Below are positions 17,315 through 25,570 of a stretch of 36,183 bases of DNA, piece by piece. The notes beneath the pieces are model-generated. The model was not told where the DNA came from, did not search any database, and was given only the letters and a program-made list of their open reading frames with translations. The stretch lies in the NCBI GenBank assembly GCA_947456185.1, contig CANGPW010000021.1, forward strand, positions 1 to 36,183. The letters run 5' to 3'. Positions within the stretch are counted from its first letter, which is position 1, and each line of letters opens with the position of its first letter. The stretch is from Bacteroidota bacterium. GTDB lineage: Bacteria; Bacteroidota; Bacteroidia; UKL13-3. A program made the translations under genes and the position numbers.

Positions 17315-18706
17315 GTGTATAAATCTATAAAATTATCAGTAATTTTTACTTCATTTATCTTGATAGTTTTCGGGATGGTAAATACTTGTATTGCCCAACC
17401 AGGTTCCGGTGAAACAATTGATGGAATAGTTGGAGTATTTGCCGACAAAATTATTTTACATTCAGAAATAGAATTTGAATACCAACAATTTTTAAAGGAA
17501 AATCCTGACAAAAGAAATGACACCATAAGATGTGATATTTTAAAACAAAAACTAACCGAAAAACTACTTTCAACCAAAGCAGAAATTGATAGTTTGCCTC
17601 TTTCGGATGAGAGAATAGATGGCGAATTAGAACAAAGAATTCAATATTTTGCCCGCCAATTTGGAGGAGAAAAAGGATTAGAGGAGTTTTATGGTAAAAG
17701 TATTTTAGAAATAAAACAAAACTACCGAGATAAAATAAAAACAAGTTTATTGATGCAGGAAATGCAACAAAAAATATTGAAAGATATTAAAGTTTCTCCC
17801 ACTGATATCAAAACATTTTTCAATTCATTAAACAAAGATAGCCTCCCCTATTACAGTGCTGAAGTAGAAGTTTCGCAAATAATTATTGAACCAAAAGTTT
17901 CAAAAGAAGCCAAGGATATTGCTTTTCAGAAAATTACAGAACTTCGCGATCGATTATTAAATGGTGATAATTTTAGAACCCTTGCTAAAATTTATAGTGA
18001 CGATAAAGGAAGTGCTGTTCAAGGTGGTGAATTAGGCTTTTTTGGACGAGGAATGATGGTTCCAGAATTTGAAGCCGCTGCTTTTAAAACTGCTCAAGAT
18101 AGTATTTCTAAAATTATTGAAACTAAGTTTGGTTACCACATTATTCAACCCATAAAAAGACGTGGAGAAGAAGTAAACGCGCGACATATTTTAATTCGTC
18201 CACAAATTTATAAAGCCGACATTCAATCAACTAGCTTATTCCTTGATTCAATTGTTAATTTAATAAAAATAGACAGTATTTCCTTCTCAAATGCAGCTAA
18301 GAAATTCAGTACTGATAAAAAATCTGCTGCTCGAGGTGGTTTTTTATCGGATATGAATACAGGAAACACAAAAATTCCTGTTGATGAATTACCAAAAGAC
18401 TTATTTTTAATTATTCAAAATTTAACACCAGGACAAATAAGTGATGCTGAATTAACAACCATTCAAAATGCAACTGGCGAACCAATTAAAGTTTGGCGAG
18501 TATTGTATTTAAAAACAGAAAGTAAGCCTCATATAGCTAATTTAAGAGACGATTATCAGAAAATGCAAATAGCGGCTGAACAAGATAAAAAACAAAAAAC
18601 GTTGGCACATTGGATAGATAAAAATCGAAAACAGTTTTATGTTCAAATAGCTGACGAGTATAAAACTTGCCCAGGTTTAGTTTCATGGGAAAGTCACAAT
18701 CAATAA
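17315..18706 (+). CDS. SurA-like periplasmic peptidyl-prolyl isomerase
   Basis: A 463-residue SurA-type chaperone. The leader (KLSVIFTSFILIVFGMVNTCIAQ) is followed by the SurA N-terminal signature IDGIVGVFADKIILHSEIEFEY, which in the family reads VDxIVAVVxxxxIxxSE. Helical segments with KQKLTEKLLSTKAEID and LEEFYGKSILEIKQNYRDKI complete the N-terminal domain. The first parvulin domain spans EVEVSQIIIEP to GYHIIQPIKRR, with GGELGFFGRGMMVPEFE inside. The second begins ARHILIRPQ, contains GGFLSDMNTG, and looks more divergent. A C-terminal segment SHIANLRDDYQ-like (PHIANLRDDYQKMQ) closes the domain. No ATG precedes the signal peptide; the start is GTG at 17315, while the internal ATG at 17375 would break the leader. 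A possible -7 element TAAGTTTG lies at 17260-17267. moxR follows after 33 bases. Confidence 0.9.
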   Translation: MYKSIKLSVIFTSFILIVFGMVNTCIAQPGSGETIDGIVGVFADKIILHSEIEFEYQQFLKENPDKRNDTIRCDILKQKLTEKLLSTKAEIDSLPLSDERIDGELEQRIQYFARQFGGEKGLEEFYGKSILEIKQNYRDKIKTSLLMQEMQQKILKDIKVSPTDIKTFFNSLNKDSLPYYSAEVEVSQIIIEPKVSKEAKDIAFQKITELRDRLLNGDNFRTLAKIYSDDKGSAVQGGELGFFGRGMMVPEFEAAAFKTAQDSISKIIETKFGYHIIQPIKRRGEEVNARHILIRPQIYKADIQSTSLFLDSIVNLIKIDSISFSNAAKKFSTDKKSAARGGFLSDMNTGNTKIPVDELPKDLFLIIQNLTPGQISDAELTTIQNATGEPIKVWRVLYLKTESKPHIANLRDDYQKMQIAAEQDKKQKTLAHWIDKNRKQFYVQIADEYKTCPGLVSWESHNQ

Positions 18707-18739
18707 ATTTATTAATCAATTAAACCCTATTTATAAAAC

Positions 18740-19702
18740 ATGTCATATCCTAACGATGTAGCTGCAGCTGATGCTTTACACCAGAAATATAGTGAATTAA
18801 AAAAAGAAATTAGTAAAATTATTGTCGGTCAAGATCAAATTGTAGAAGCACTTTTGATTTCTATTTTCAGTAATGGACATACGCTAATGATTGGTTTGCC
18901 AGGATTAGCAAAAACACTTTTGGTAAAAACATTAAGTCAGGTGCTTGATTTAGATTTTAATCGCATTCAATTCACACCCGATTTGATGCCAAGTGATATT
19001 ACAGGAAGTGAAATATTAAATGAAAAACGTGAATTTCAATTTCTTCGCGGGCCTATTTTTGCTAATATTATTTTGGCAGATGAAATAAACAGAACTCCAC
19101 CTAAAACGCAAGCTGCTTTATTAGAAGCAATGCAAGAAAAAACGGTTACTATTAATGGTCAATTGCATCAATTACCAAATCCATTTTTTGTTTTAGCCAC
19201 ACAAAATCCCATTGAACAAGAAGGAACATATGCATTACCAGAAGCTCAATTAGACCGTTTTATGTTTAATGTATTTTTGGATTATCCTACTTATGAGGAA
19301 GAAATTGAAATTATTAAAAAAACTACTAGTAACCATAAAGTTGAAATGAATAAAATTATTCATGGCAGTGATATTTTAGCTTTTCAAGAATTAGTTCGTA
19401 AAACTCCAGTGGCAGACAATGTAATAGAATATGCTGTAAAATTAGTTAGTAAAACTCGTCCTGATAGTCCTTTTGCTACTGAAGAAATTAAGAAATATAT
19501 AGAATTTGGAGCAGGCCCTAGAGCGGGACAATTTTTAATTATAGGTGCAAAAGCGCATGCGTTATTAAATGGGAAATATTCACCAGATATTGAAAATGTA
19601 AAAGCAATTGCATTAAATATTCTTCGCCATCGTTTAATTAAAAACTACCGTGCCGAAGCTGAAGGTGTAAAAATTGAAAGCATTATAGCAGGTATCTTAT
19701 AA
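18740..19702 (+). CDS. MoxR-family AAA+ ATPase
   Basis: A 320-residue cytoplasmic AAA+ ATPase of the MoxR class. The Walker A motif is GLPGLAKT at 52-59 and Walker B is LADEIN at 112-117. Sensor and arginine-finger regions follow in FVLATQNPIEQEGTYALPEAQLDRF and in the C-terminal lid (GAGPRAGQFLIIGAKAHALL, then ALNILRHRLIKNYRAEAEG). MoxR proteins act as chaperone-like motors, often with DUF58 and von Willebrand A proteins encoded alongside. Here no such partner follows: the next gene is convergent and a terminator comes first. It lies 33 bases after the SurA-like gene and is probably co-transcribed with it, an order I believe is common in Bacteroidota. Start is ATG at 18740. Confidence 0.93.
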   Translation: MSYPNDVAAADALHQKYSELKKEISKIIVGQDQIVEALLISIFSNGHTLMIGLPGLAKTLLVKTLSQVLDLDFNRIQFTPDLMPSDITGSEILNEKREFQFLRGPIFANIILADEINRTPPKTQAALLEAMQEKTVTINGQLHQLPNPFFVLATQNPIEQEGTYALPEAQLDRFMFNVFLDYPTYEEEIEIIKKTTSNHKVEMNKIIHGSDILAFQELVRKTPVADNVIEYAVKLVSKTRPDSPFATEEIKKYIEFGAGPRAGQFLIIGAKAHALLNGKYSPDIENVKAIALNILRHRLIKNYRAEAEGVKIESIIAGIL

Positions 19703-19734
19703 AATATTTGCAAAACCAATTATTGCAAAGCAAT

Positions 19735-19769
19735 AAAAAAGCATATTGAAAATTTCAATATGCTTTTTT
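19735..19769. terminator. Bidirectional terminator between moxR and the convergent oligoendopeptidase gene
   Basis: A long inverted repeat: A-run plus GCATATTGAAA (19741-19751), one central base, then TTTCAATATGC (19753-19763) and a T-run. The A6/T7 flanks make it a rho-independent-type terminator on either strand. It sits 32 bases after the moxR stop and 27 bases from the opposing stop. Confidence 0.85.
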
Positions 19770-19795
19770 TGTTAACATTAAATTATACAAATTTC

Positions 19796-21499
19796 TTAAT
19801 TACATTTATCCAACTCTACTTTTACAAAAGCCATTAACTGTTTGATATATGAAGCGGTAAAATTAAATTCAATACCTGCAGTTTTATATAACTCACCAAT
19901 GGTTTTAGTATAACCTAAACTTAAAGCTGCTTTGTATTGCGCTAATGCCGTTGGTTTGTCAGCAATATAATTTTTCCAAACTGCCAAAGCACCCAACTGT
20001 GCCATTCCATATTCAACATAATAAAAAGGCACTTCAAACAAATGTAATTGTTTTTGCCAAGTATAAGCTTGTATTTCTTCATAACCTTTCCAATCAACCA
20101 TTCCAGTACCAAACTCTTTGCTTAACGCTACCCAATACGTTTTACGTTCTTGCGCGGTATGAGTTGGGTTTGTATAAATCCAATGTTGGAATTTATCAAT
20201 GGTAGCAATCCAAGGTAAAATTCTAATTATTCCTTCCAAATGTTCTTCTTTGGCACGGTTAAAGTCTTCCTTATTGGTATAAAATTCATCTTGTCCATCG
20301 TAACTAATAAGTTCCATGCTCATGCTGGCTAATTCAGCTACTTCGCTCGGACAGTTTTTAAATGCTGCTAATTCTAAGTCTTTACTCAAAAACGAATGAA
20401 CAGCATGTCCGCCTTCATGCACCATTGTTTCCAAATCGCGGGTTGAAGAAGCAGCATTCATAAATATAAAAGGAACACTGGTTTCTGCCATTGGATAATT
20501 GTAACCTCCAGGCGCTTTGCCTTTTCTACTTTCTAAATCAAGGCGCTCCATATTGTCCATAGTTTCTATACACCATGCAAAATAATCATCTACTTTTCTA
20601 AAACATTTTACGGTTTTATCAATTAAATCTTTACCACTTGTAAATGGCTCTAAAGCCTCACGATTTTTGGTATCTACTTCCATATCCCACGGTTTTAAAT
20701 CGTGACCAAGTTCTTTTTTTCTCACTTCGTTAAATGCTTTTACCAGAGGTAAAACTTCTAGCTGAATGGCCTCATGAAAAGCAAAACAATCTTCTGGCTT
20801 ATAATCAAAGCGGCCAAGGGCAACAAACATATAATCCCTAAAGTTATTAAAACCTGAGTTTAAAGCTACTTTATTTCTTAGTATAATTAACTTATCAAAC
20901 AAATCATCTAACTCTTGTGCATGAGCGGCACGAACTTCATTTATTTTCAAAAATGCATCTTCACGTTTTGCCCTGTCAGTACTTTTCAAAAAATTAGCTG
21001 CTTGCTGAAGCGTTAATTCTTTGCCATCAATGGTAACGCTTAAACCACCAATTATACTTCCATACTTTTGACTTTCGGTGGCTATTTCGGCCATTAACGG
21101 TACGTTTTCTTCTCTGAATATTTCTATTTCTGACTTAATTCCTCTTAAGTAAATGAAGTATTTATCATGGTCTAATTCCTCCATGAATTTACATGCTACC
21201 AATTTTTTATTTAACTGATCTGTTATAGGTGAAATTTGTGGTTCAATTTCGGTTACAAAAAACAAATATGCTTGTTCCAATTCTTTGTTATTGCTATCAC
21301 ACGTCATTTTTACATAACGCCAAGCCAAGTCTTCACTCACAAAAGCTTCTAATTCACTTCTGTCAGATAGCCATTTTTCTAATGCTGATTTATCATTTAT
21401 TTCTCTAAATAATAATTGATTAAAGTAAGGGGACAATAAATCCCAAGCGGTAACTTTTAACTTATTAGGCAAAAATTTTCGGTTTATTATCGTAATCAT
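19796..21499 (-). CDS. M3-family oligoendopeptidase (PepF-like)
   Basis: A 567-residue zinc oligopeptidase. The zinc motif HEGGH is at 361-365, within TMVHEGGHAVHSF. The third ligand is most likely E389 in EVAELASMSMEL, 24 residues after the last His. Helical PepF-type N-terminal blocks are visible (WLSDRSELEAFVSEDLAWRY, RAKREDAFLKINEVRAAHA). The conserved GGYNYP(M)AETSVPFIFMN before the zinc motif and the late FYYVEYGMAQLGALAVW block are both typical. No signal peptide, so a cytoplasmic role in degrading short peptides is likely. Length is normal for the family. It is convergent with moxR and shares the terminator at 19735-19769. The 219 bases upstream (21500-21718) contain no gene and no convincing promoter. 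Start is ATG at 21499. Confidence 0.93.
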   Translation of the reverse strand: MITIINRKFLPNKLKVTAWDLLSPYFNQLLFREINDKSALEKWLSDRSELEAFVSEDLAWRYVKMTCDSNNKELEQAYLFFVTEIEPQISPITDQLNKKLVACKFMEELDHDKYFIYLRGIKSEIEIFREENVPLMAEIATESQKYGSIIGGLSVTIDGKELTLQQAANFLKSTDRAKREDAFLKINEVRAAHAQELDDLFDKLIILRNKVALNSGFNNFRDYMFVALGRFDYKPEDCFAFHEAIQLEVLPLVKAFNEVRKKELGHDLKPWDMEVDTKNREALEPFTSGKDLIDKTVKCFRKVDDYFAWCIETMDNMERLDLESRKGKAPGGYNYPMAETSVPFIFMNAASSTRDLETMVHEGGHAVHSFLSKDLELAAFKNCPSEVAELASMSMELISYDGQDEFYTNKEDFNRAKEEHLEGIIRILPWIATIDKFQHWIYTNPTHTAQERKTYWVALSKEFGTGMVDWKGYEEIQAYTWQKQLHLFEVPFYYVEYGMAQLGALAVWKNYIADKPTALAQYKAALSLGYTKTIGELYKTAGIEFNFTASYIKQLMAFVKVELDKCN

Positions 21500-21718
21500 T
21501 ATGATATATATTTAAGCCACATAATTAATACAGTTTTATTTAACAAAAAAACATTTAGGTCATTATTCTGCAAAATGAATTTCATTTTACGTTGATTAAG
21601 TAAATAAACATTGGAAGAATATGGAAACGTATAATCATTAAGTAGATTATATGTTAAATAGTAAGTCTGTTTAAAACAATTTGATAAAATTTAAAACTTT
21701 GACATAGTTGAAGTGAAA

Positions 21719-22327
21719 TTATTTTATCAAGGCTAATCCTTCTAATGCCGAAGAATCGTTTGGTGCTATAAGCAACACTTTGTTAAATAATAGTTTTGCT
21801 TCTTTGTATTTTGCTAATCTATAATTTGTCCAGGCTAACATGTTTAAGCCGTTATATGTAAAAGGGTAAAGGTTTACCAGTAGTGAAAAACATTTATGTG
21901 CTTTTTCATATAATTTACCATTATAATAAATCATTCCCAATGCATATAAAGCATAACTATTTTGAGGATCAATTTTTAAAATGTTTTGATATTGAAAAGC
22001 AATATTATCCCACTCGCCCAAAATTGTAAGTGGATATATATAACCAAACTTTGCCTCTATTGAAAACGGCATTAATTTCATGGCTATTTCATAATATTGT
22101 TTGGATTCTTTTTGTAATCCAGCACAGTAATTTAACCAACCTAAACGAATATTTATTTCGTAAGAATTGTGGTTATATACTTCCATTATTTTAGAAATGG
22201 CTTGCGAATAATTAAATTTGCTTTCCAATTCTATGCTTGCAGCAAAAGCAATTTTAATTTTATCTTCTTGTGCATGAATTGAGTTAATTATTAAACTAAA
22301 TAATAGAATGAAGATAGATTTTTTCAT
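21719..22327 (-). CDS. Secreted tetratricopeptide-repeat protein
   Basis: A 202-residue protein with a signal peptide (MKKSIFILLFSLIINSIHAQ). The mature part consists of TPR-like helical pairs. The clearest are SYALYALGMIYYNGKLYEKA near 124-143 and GLNMLAWTNYRLAKYKEAKL near 156-175, with weaker ones at 30-60 and 60-95. TPRs mediate protein contacts; no catalytic feature is seen. It is five bases after the stop of the beta-barrel gene, which itself overlaps the urea-transporter/M23 gene, so the three are almost certainly one transcript and possibly one envelope assembly. There is no lipobox Cys, so the protein is expected to be soluble in the periplasm or outside the cell. Confidence 0.8.
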   Translation of the reverse strand: MKKSIFILLFSLIINSIHAQEDKIKIAFAASIELESKFNYSQAISKIMEVYNHNSYEINIRLGWLNYCAGLQKESKQYYEIAMKLMPFSIEAKFGYIYPLTILGEWDNIAFQYQNILKIDPQNSYALYALGMIYYNGKLYEKAHKCFSLLVNLYPFTYNGLNMLAWTNYRLAKYKEAKLLFNKVLLIAPNDSSALEGLALIK

Positions 22328-22332
22328 AGTAA

Positions 22333-23289
22333 TTAAAGGTTATATTTTATTCCTAAAAATAGTGAGTTAAATGAATAATTATTATTGGTCTTGTAATCTT
22401 GTTTGTGTTCATTTTGATAAATAATATACATAAAAATATTATTCGCAAATTCGTATTTAAGAATGAAATTAATTCTATCAAAAGTTTTATCTACTGAATT
22501 ATAAATTATATATCCGTCTTGATCTGAAAAATTACGAGCATTGGCATAAAAATAATCTGCATTTATTGACAATTCATCATTTATGATAAACGAAACAGAA
22601 GGTTTAATTAAGGTACTTAACAAATTATTATTACTAAAATGATATACTCCCAATCCAAAAATTAATGCTTCATTGTTTTTTACATCAAACAATAATTCAG
22701 CTCCTGATTGAAATTGGGTTTGCTTAACTTTTAAATTATTTAATTGACTATAAGCAAAGCAAGGTTTAATAATAAAATGTTTCCATTTATAAGTACTACT
22801 TCCTAACAAAAAAATATTGTTACTGCTTATGTATTCGGCAGGAATTAGTGTTGTTTGCATTGGAGGAAATACTATAGGTGCAGGCAATTCTTGAAATATT
22901 TTAGTATTGCTGTTTAAAAATGAAATAACTCCATTAAACTTTAATAATGCACTTTTTTTATATTCAAAATTAGCATAATAACTGTGTTGGGCTATAGTTC
23001 CCCACCACACGTTTTGTGAAATATAATTATATGCGTGAAACAATTGCAATTTGTTACTTAGTTGATGTTGTATACCAATTTGATTGGAAGTTAAATTTCC
23101 TACTGTATCGGTTTGATTGCTAAATTTTACACCTGACTCCATGTATATTTGATTGAACAAATTAGTTTTGCCTAATCTAAATTCATGGATTGGTTTTGAA
23201 TTTTCGCTTAAGTAATTTGCGTTCAAAAATGATTGCGCTTGCACTTTACAAACAAAAATAATTGAAAATATAATTATACTATTTCGCAT
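22333..23289 (-). CDS. Predicted outer-membrane beta-barrel protein of unknown function
   Basis: A 318-residue protein with a signal peptide ending KVQAQ (about residue 19). The mature part has repeated amphipathic strands of about ten residues with alternating polar and hydrophobic/aromatic residues. Examples are HEFRLGKTNLFNQIYMESGVKF, KLQLFHAYNYISQNV, FIIKPCFAYSQL, LSINADYFYANARNF and NNIFMYIIYQNEH. It ends in SLFLGIKYNL, like a closing strand. This is the composition of a 12- to 16-stranded outer-membrane barrel. It resembles YaiO-type barrels that occur with TPR partners, but I cannot confirm the family. Its ATG at 23289 lies inside the last codons of the urea-transporter/M23 gene (16-base overlap), implying translational coupling. 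No plug domain or TonB box is visible. Confidence 0.68.
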   Translation of the reverse strand: MRNSIIIFSIIFVCKVQAQSFLNANYLSENSKPIHEFRLGKTNLFNQIYMESGVKFSNQTDTVGNLTSNQIGIQHQLSNKLQLFHAYNYISQNVWWGTIAQHSYYANFEYKKSALLKFNGVISFLNSNTKIFQELPAPIVFPPMQTTLIPAEYISSNNIFLLGSSTYKWKHFIIKPCFAYSQLNNLKVKQTQFQSGAELLFDVKNNEALIFGLGVYHFSNNNLLSTLIKPSVSFIINDELSINADYFYANARNFSDQDGYIIYNSVDKTFDRINFILKYEFANNIFMYIIYQNEHKQDYKTNNNYSFNSLFLGIKYNL

Positions 23290-25475
23290 GTAGCTTTTAT
23301 AGTTTTGTTATGAAATAATACCTCAAATGATTGAATATTTCCTTCACTAATAGTGAAATTTGCTGATATAGATTTATTCATCGAAAAAACCGATTGGAGA
23401 TTTACTTGACTACTTAATAATATATTTCGAGGATATAAATAATCGTCAATTGATACATAGCTTAATAAATACTGCGCTTTTAAAGTAGTAGTAAAAGGCA
23501 AAAGAAAGTCGTTAAAAACTCGACTAAGTGGCTTAAAAACATCGTAAATTGGTAGTGAATCTTCTATTACCATATCTTGATAATAACTGAACAATACTTT
23601 ATGAACGCTGCAATAGAAATAATAAAGTAAGCTGTTTTTATTTCCTTCAAATGTGGTAAAATAAAACTTTGTTCCATCGTTAACAAACCAAGCCACCGAC
23701 TTGGTTTCATAGCAATAAATGTAAGAATGATTATTGATATCAGTAAATATTTCCCATTTAATAATACTGTTTTTACCATTTATATTAGTAATCCAATTTA
23801 TTTTTTTTCCTGGAATTAAATTAAATGCATTTTTTAATAAATTATTGATTGCAGCGTTGGCCACAATGTCATTTTCATTAGGAATTCCACTAGTTTTAAA
23901 AATATACTTTCCATCTACTTTGGTAATATAATTACTTAAAGGGTATTGAATAGTAGTTGCTGATAAAACTGCTGTGTTTTGTAATTGAAAATGAATATGT
24001 GGTTCAGGCGAACGCCCAGAACTTCCATTATTAGCAAGCATTTGACCTTTATAAACATAATCGTTCAGAGCTACTTTAAAGCTATCCTTTTTTATATGAC
24101 TAATTTTAGAAAACAACTGTTCTGCATGTTTAATAATGATGGTATTTCCCCAGTTTTGCTGCAGGTTTACATCTCCAATTAAGTTATCGTCTATTCCATC
24201 AATAATATCTATTACATAACCATCGGCAGGTGCTAAAACTGGAAGTGAATAACAATAATAATCTTCTAAATTATTACCAGGCAAACGAAATGTTTTTAGC
24301 TCATCGTCTTTTATCACAAAATCCCAAGCATACTGGTAATCATTTTTATGGGTTATGCTACCATTTTGTCCTTGAGAAATTTGCCATTCACCATAAAAAG
24401 GAAGTCCTATTTTGAAATAAACTTCATCATTAAACCTTTCCTTTTCATTCAGAAATCGGTATAAGTTTTTTTCAGGTGAAAATAATTGAACTTGCGTTAA
24501 TTTTAACTTATCGGCTTTCACCCTATAATATAAAAAATAAAGCACCATAATTACCATTATATTAAATGGCAATGACAATACAGAAAGCCCTAATAAACCA
24601 AATACTGATACTGAAGCAGCAATAATAATTGATATCATTGGTGCGGCAATAATTACTAATAAAAATGAGTAGGAATTTGCTAATAAAAAATATCCTCCAA
24701 TGGCAACAGCTCCCAAAATAAAGTTAAAACCAATAAAAGAATAATTCAACAAATTAACATCGCCTTTCAGTAAAGTAAAGAAATAATATCCGCTTAAAAA
24801 ACCAACAATAGACAATAAGAAAGCAATGCGAGAAAAAATTAATAAACCTATTACTATTAATGTACCAGCTATAATATTGTATTGAAAAATTATGGCACCC
24901 AAAGATTTTAAATATACATCTAACAAATGTGGCAATTCTATATTATCGTAAAAATGATATGCTTTTACCAAATCTGCGCCACCCAATTTTAACATTTCAT
25001 TGTAAACAAATATGCCTCTATCATTATTTATTAAAGTGGCAAAATGTGGAGTTGCTAATTGAATTAACCAAACAGCAAACAAAAAAGGTAAACTTAAATA
25101 AGGTAATTTTTTATTGGCTTGTAAGCCAGCAATAACAATGGTTAACACAAAAGTAATTAAACTGATAAAACCTACTAATAAAAACAATTGCCAACTTGGC
25201 TGAAAAGTATAACCTATAAATAAGCCAACCAATAAACTATTAAAACCATAATATCCTTTGGAAATATATGCTTGATTATAATTTAAAATTTGTGCAAAAA
25301 TATTAGTTAATACAACAGAAAGCAAACCATATAAACCTACATAAACATCAATAAAGGAAGCAATAAATACAAAAGCTGCAAGCCAATAACTATCAGCTAA
25401 AAACAACTGAGAATAACTATTTATTAAGCCATTTCCATGCAATTTAATATTGTATTTCAGGTTTATTTTTATCAA
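23274..25475 (-). CDS. Urea-transporter-fold membrane domain fused to M23 (LytM) metallopeptidase domain
   Basis: A 733-residue two-part protein. Residues 25-318 are a membrane domain with the internal two-fold repeat of SLC14-type urea channels. YYGFNSLLVGLFIG (75-88) is echoed by FIGFNFILGAVAIGG (247-261), and YLSLPF (126-131) by VLSLPF (299-304). Residues about 350-500 form a LytM-type peptidase. H376 and D385 occupy the first zinc-ligand motif (THKNDYQYAWD), VLAPADGYVI follows at 413-422, H460 is in SKISHI, and HIH at 493-495 lies in PEPHIHFQL. All four expected active-site positions are present, so the domain looks competent. A 230-residue C-terminal region with no recognised motif follows. 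Start is TTG at 25475, since no ATG is available. It overlaps the beta-barrel gene. Substrate and orientation are uncertain; see findings. Confidence 0.82.
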   Translation of the reverse strand: MIKINLKYNIKLHGNGLINSYSQLFLADSYWLAAFVFIASFIDVYVGLYGLLSVVLTNIFAQILNYNQAYISKGYYGFNSLLVGLFIGYTFQPSWQLFLLVGFISLITFVLTIVIAGLQANKKLPYLSLPFLFAVWLIQLATPHFATLINNDRGIFVYNEMLKLGGADLVKAYHFYDNIELPHLLDVYLKSLGAIIFQYNIIAGTLIVIGLLIFSRIAFLLSIVGFLSGYYFFTLLKGDVNLLNYSFIGFNFILGAVAIGGYFLLANSYSFLLVIIAAPMISIIIAASVSVFGLLGLSVLSLPFNIMVIMVLYFLYYRVKADKLKLTQVQLFSPEKNLYRFLNEKERFNDEVYFKIGLPFYGEWQISQGQNGSITHKNDYQYAWDFVIKDDELKTFRLPGNNLEDYYCYSLPVLAPADGYVIDIIDGIDDNLIGDVNLQQNWGNTIIIKHAEQLFSKISHIKKDSFKVALNDYVYKGQMLANNGSSGRSPEPHIHFQLQNTAVLSATTIQYPLSNYITKVDGKYIFKTSGIPNENDIVANAAINNLLKNAFNLIPGKKINWITNINGKNSIIKWEIFTDINNHSYIYCYETKSVAWFVNDGTKFYFTTFEGNKNSLLYYFYCSVHKVLFSYYQDMVIEDSLPIYDVFKPLSRVFNDFLLPFTTTLKAQYLLSYVSIDDYLYPRNILLSSQVNLQSVFSMNKSISANFTISEGNIQSFEVLFHNKTIKATCEIV

Positions 25476-25499
25476 TGTTTTTTTTTAATTATTAAATAT

Positions 25500-25539
25500 A
25501 AAAAGATATCGAACATAATAAAAAGTTCAACATCTTTTT
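25500..25539 (-). terminator. Terminator of the PqqD / ATP-grasp / decarboxylase cassette
   Basis: Inverted repeat 25500-25514 and 25525-25539. On the minus strand the RNA forms a 15-base stem with two G-U pairs and ends in five U. On the plus strand the same positions give A-C mismatches, so the hairpin is strand-specific. It lies 32 bases after the decarboxylase stop and 25 bases before the next start. Confidence 0.75.
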
Positions 25540-25570
25540 TATAATTTATTTAATGTAATAAATTGACTAA

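Noticed and set aside
21500-21718. Small RNA or regulatory element in the gap upstream of the oligoendopeptidase
   Set aside because: Only short, weak palindromes (AAAATGAATTTCATTTT and an ATAATC/GATTAT pair) are seen; nothing supports a gene or defined site.
23274-25475. Two separate genes merged by a sequencing error
   Set aside because: One continuous frame with a linker between domains and no second start or stop near the junction; base composition is uniform. It cannot be fully excluded without reads.
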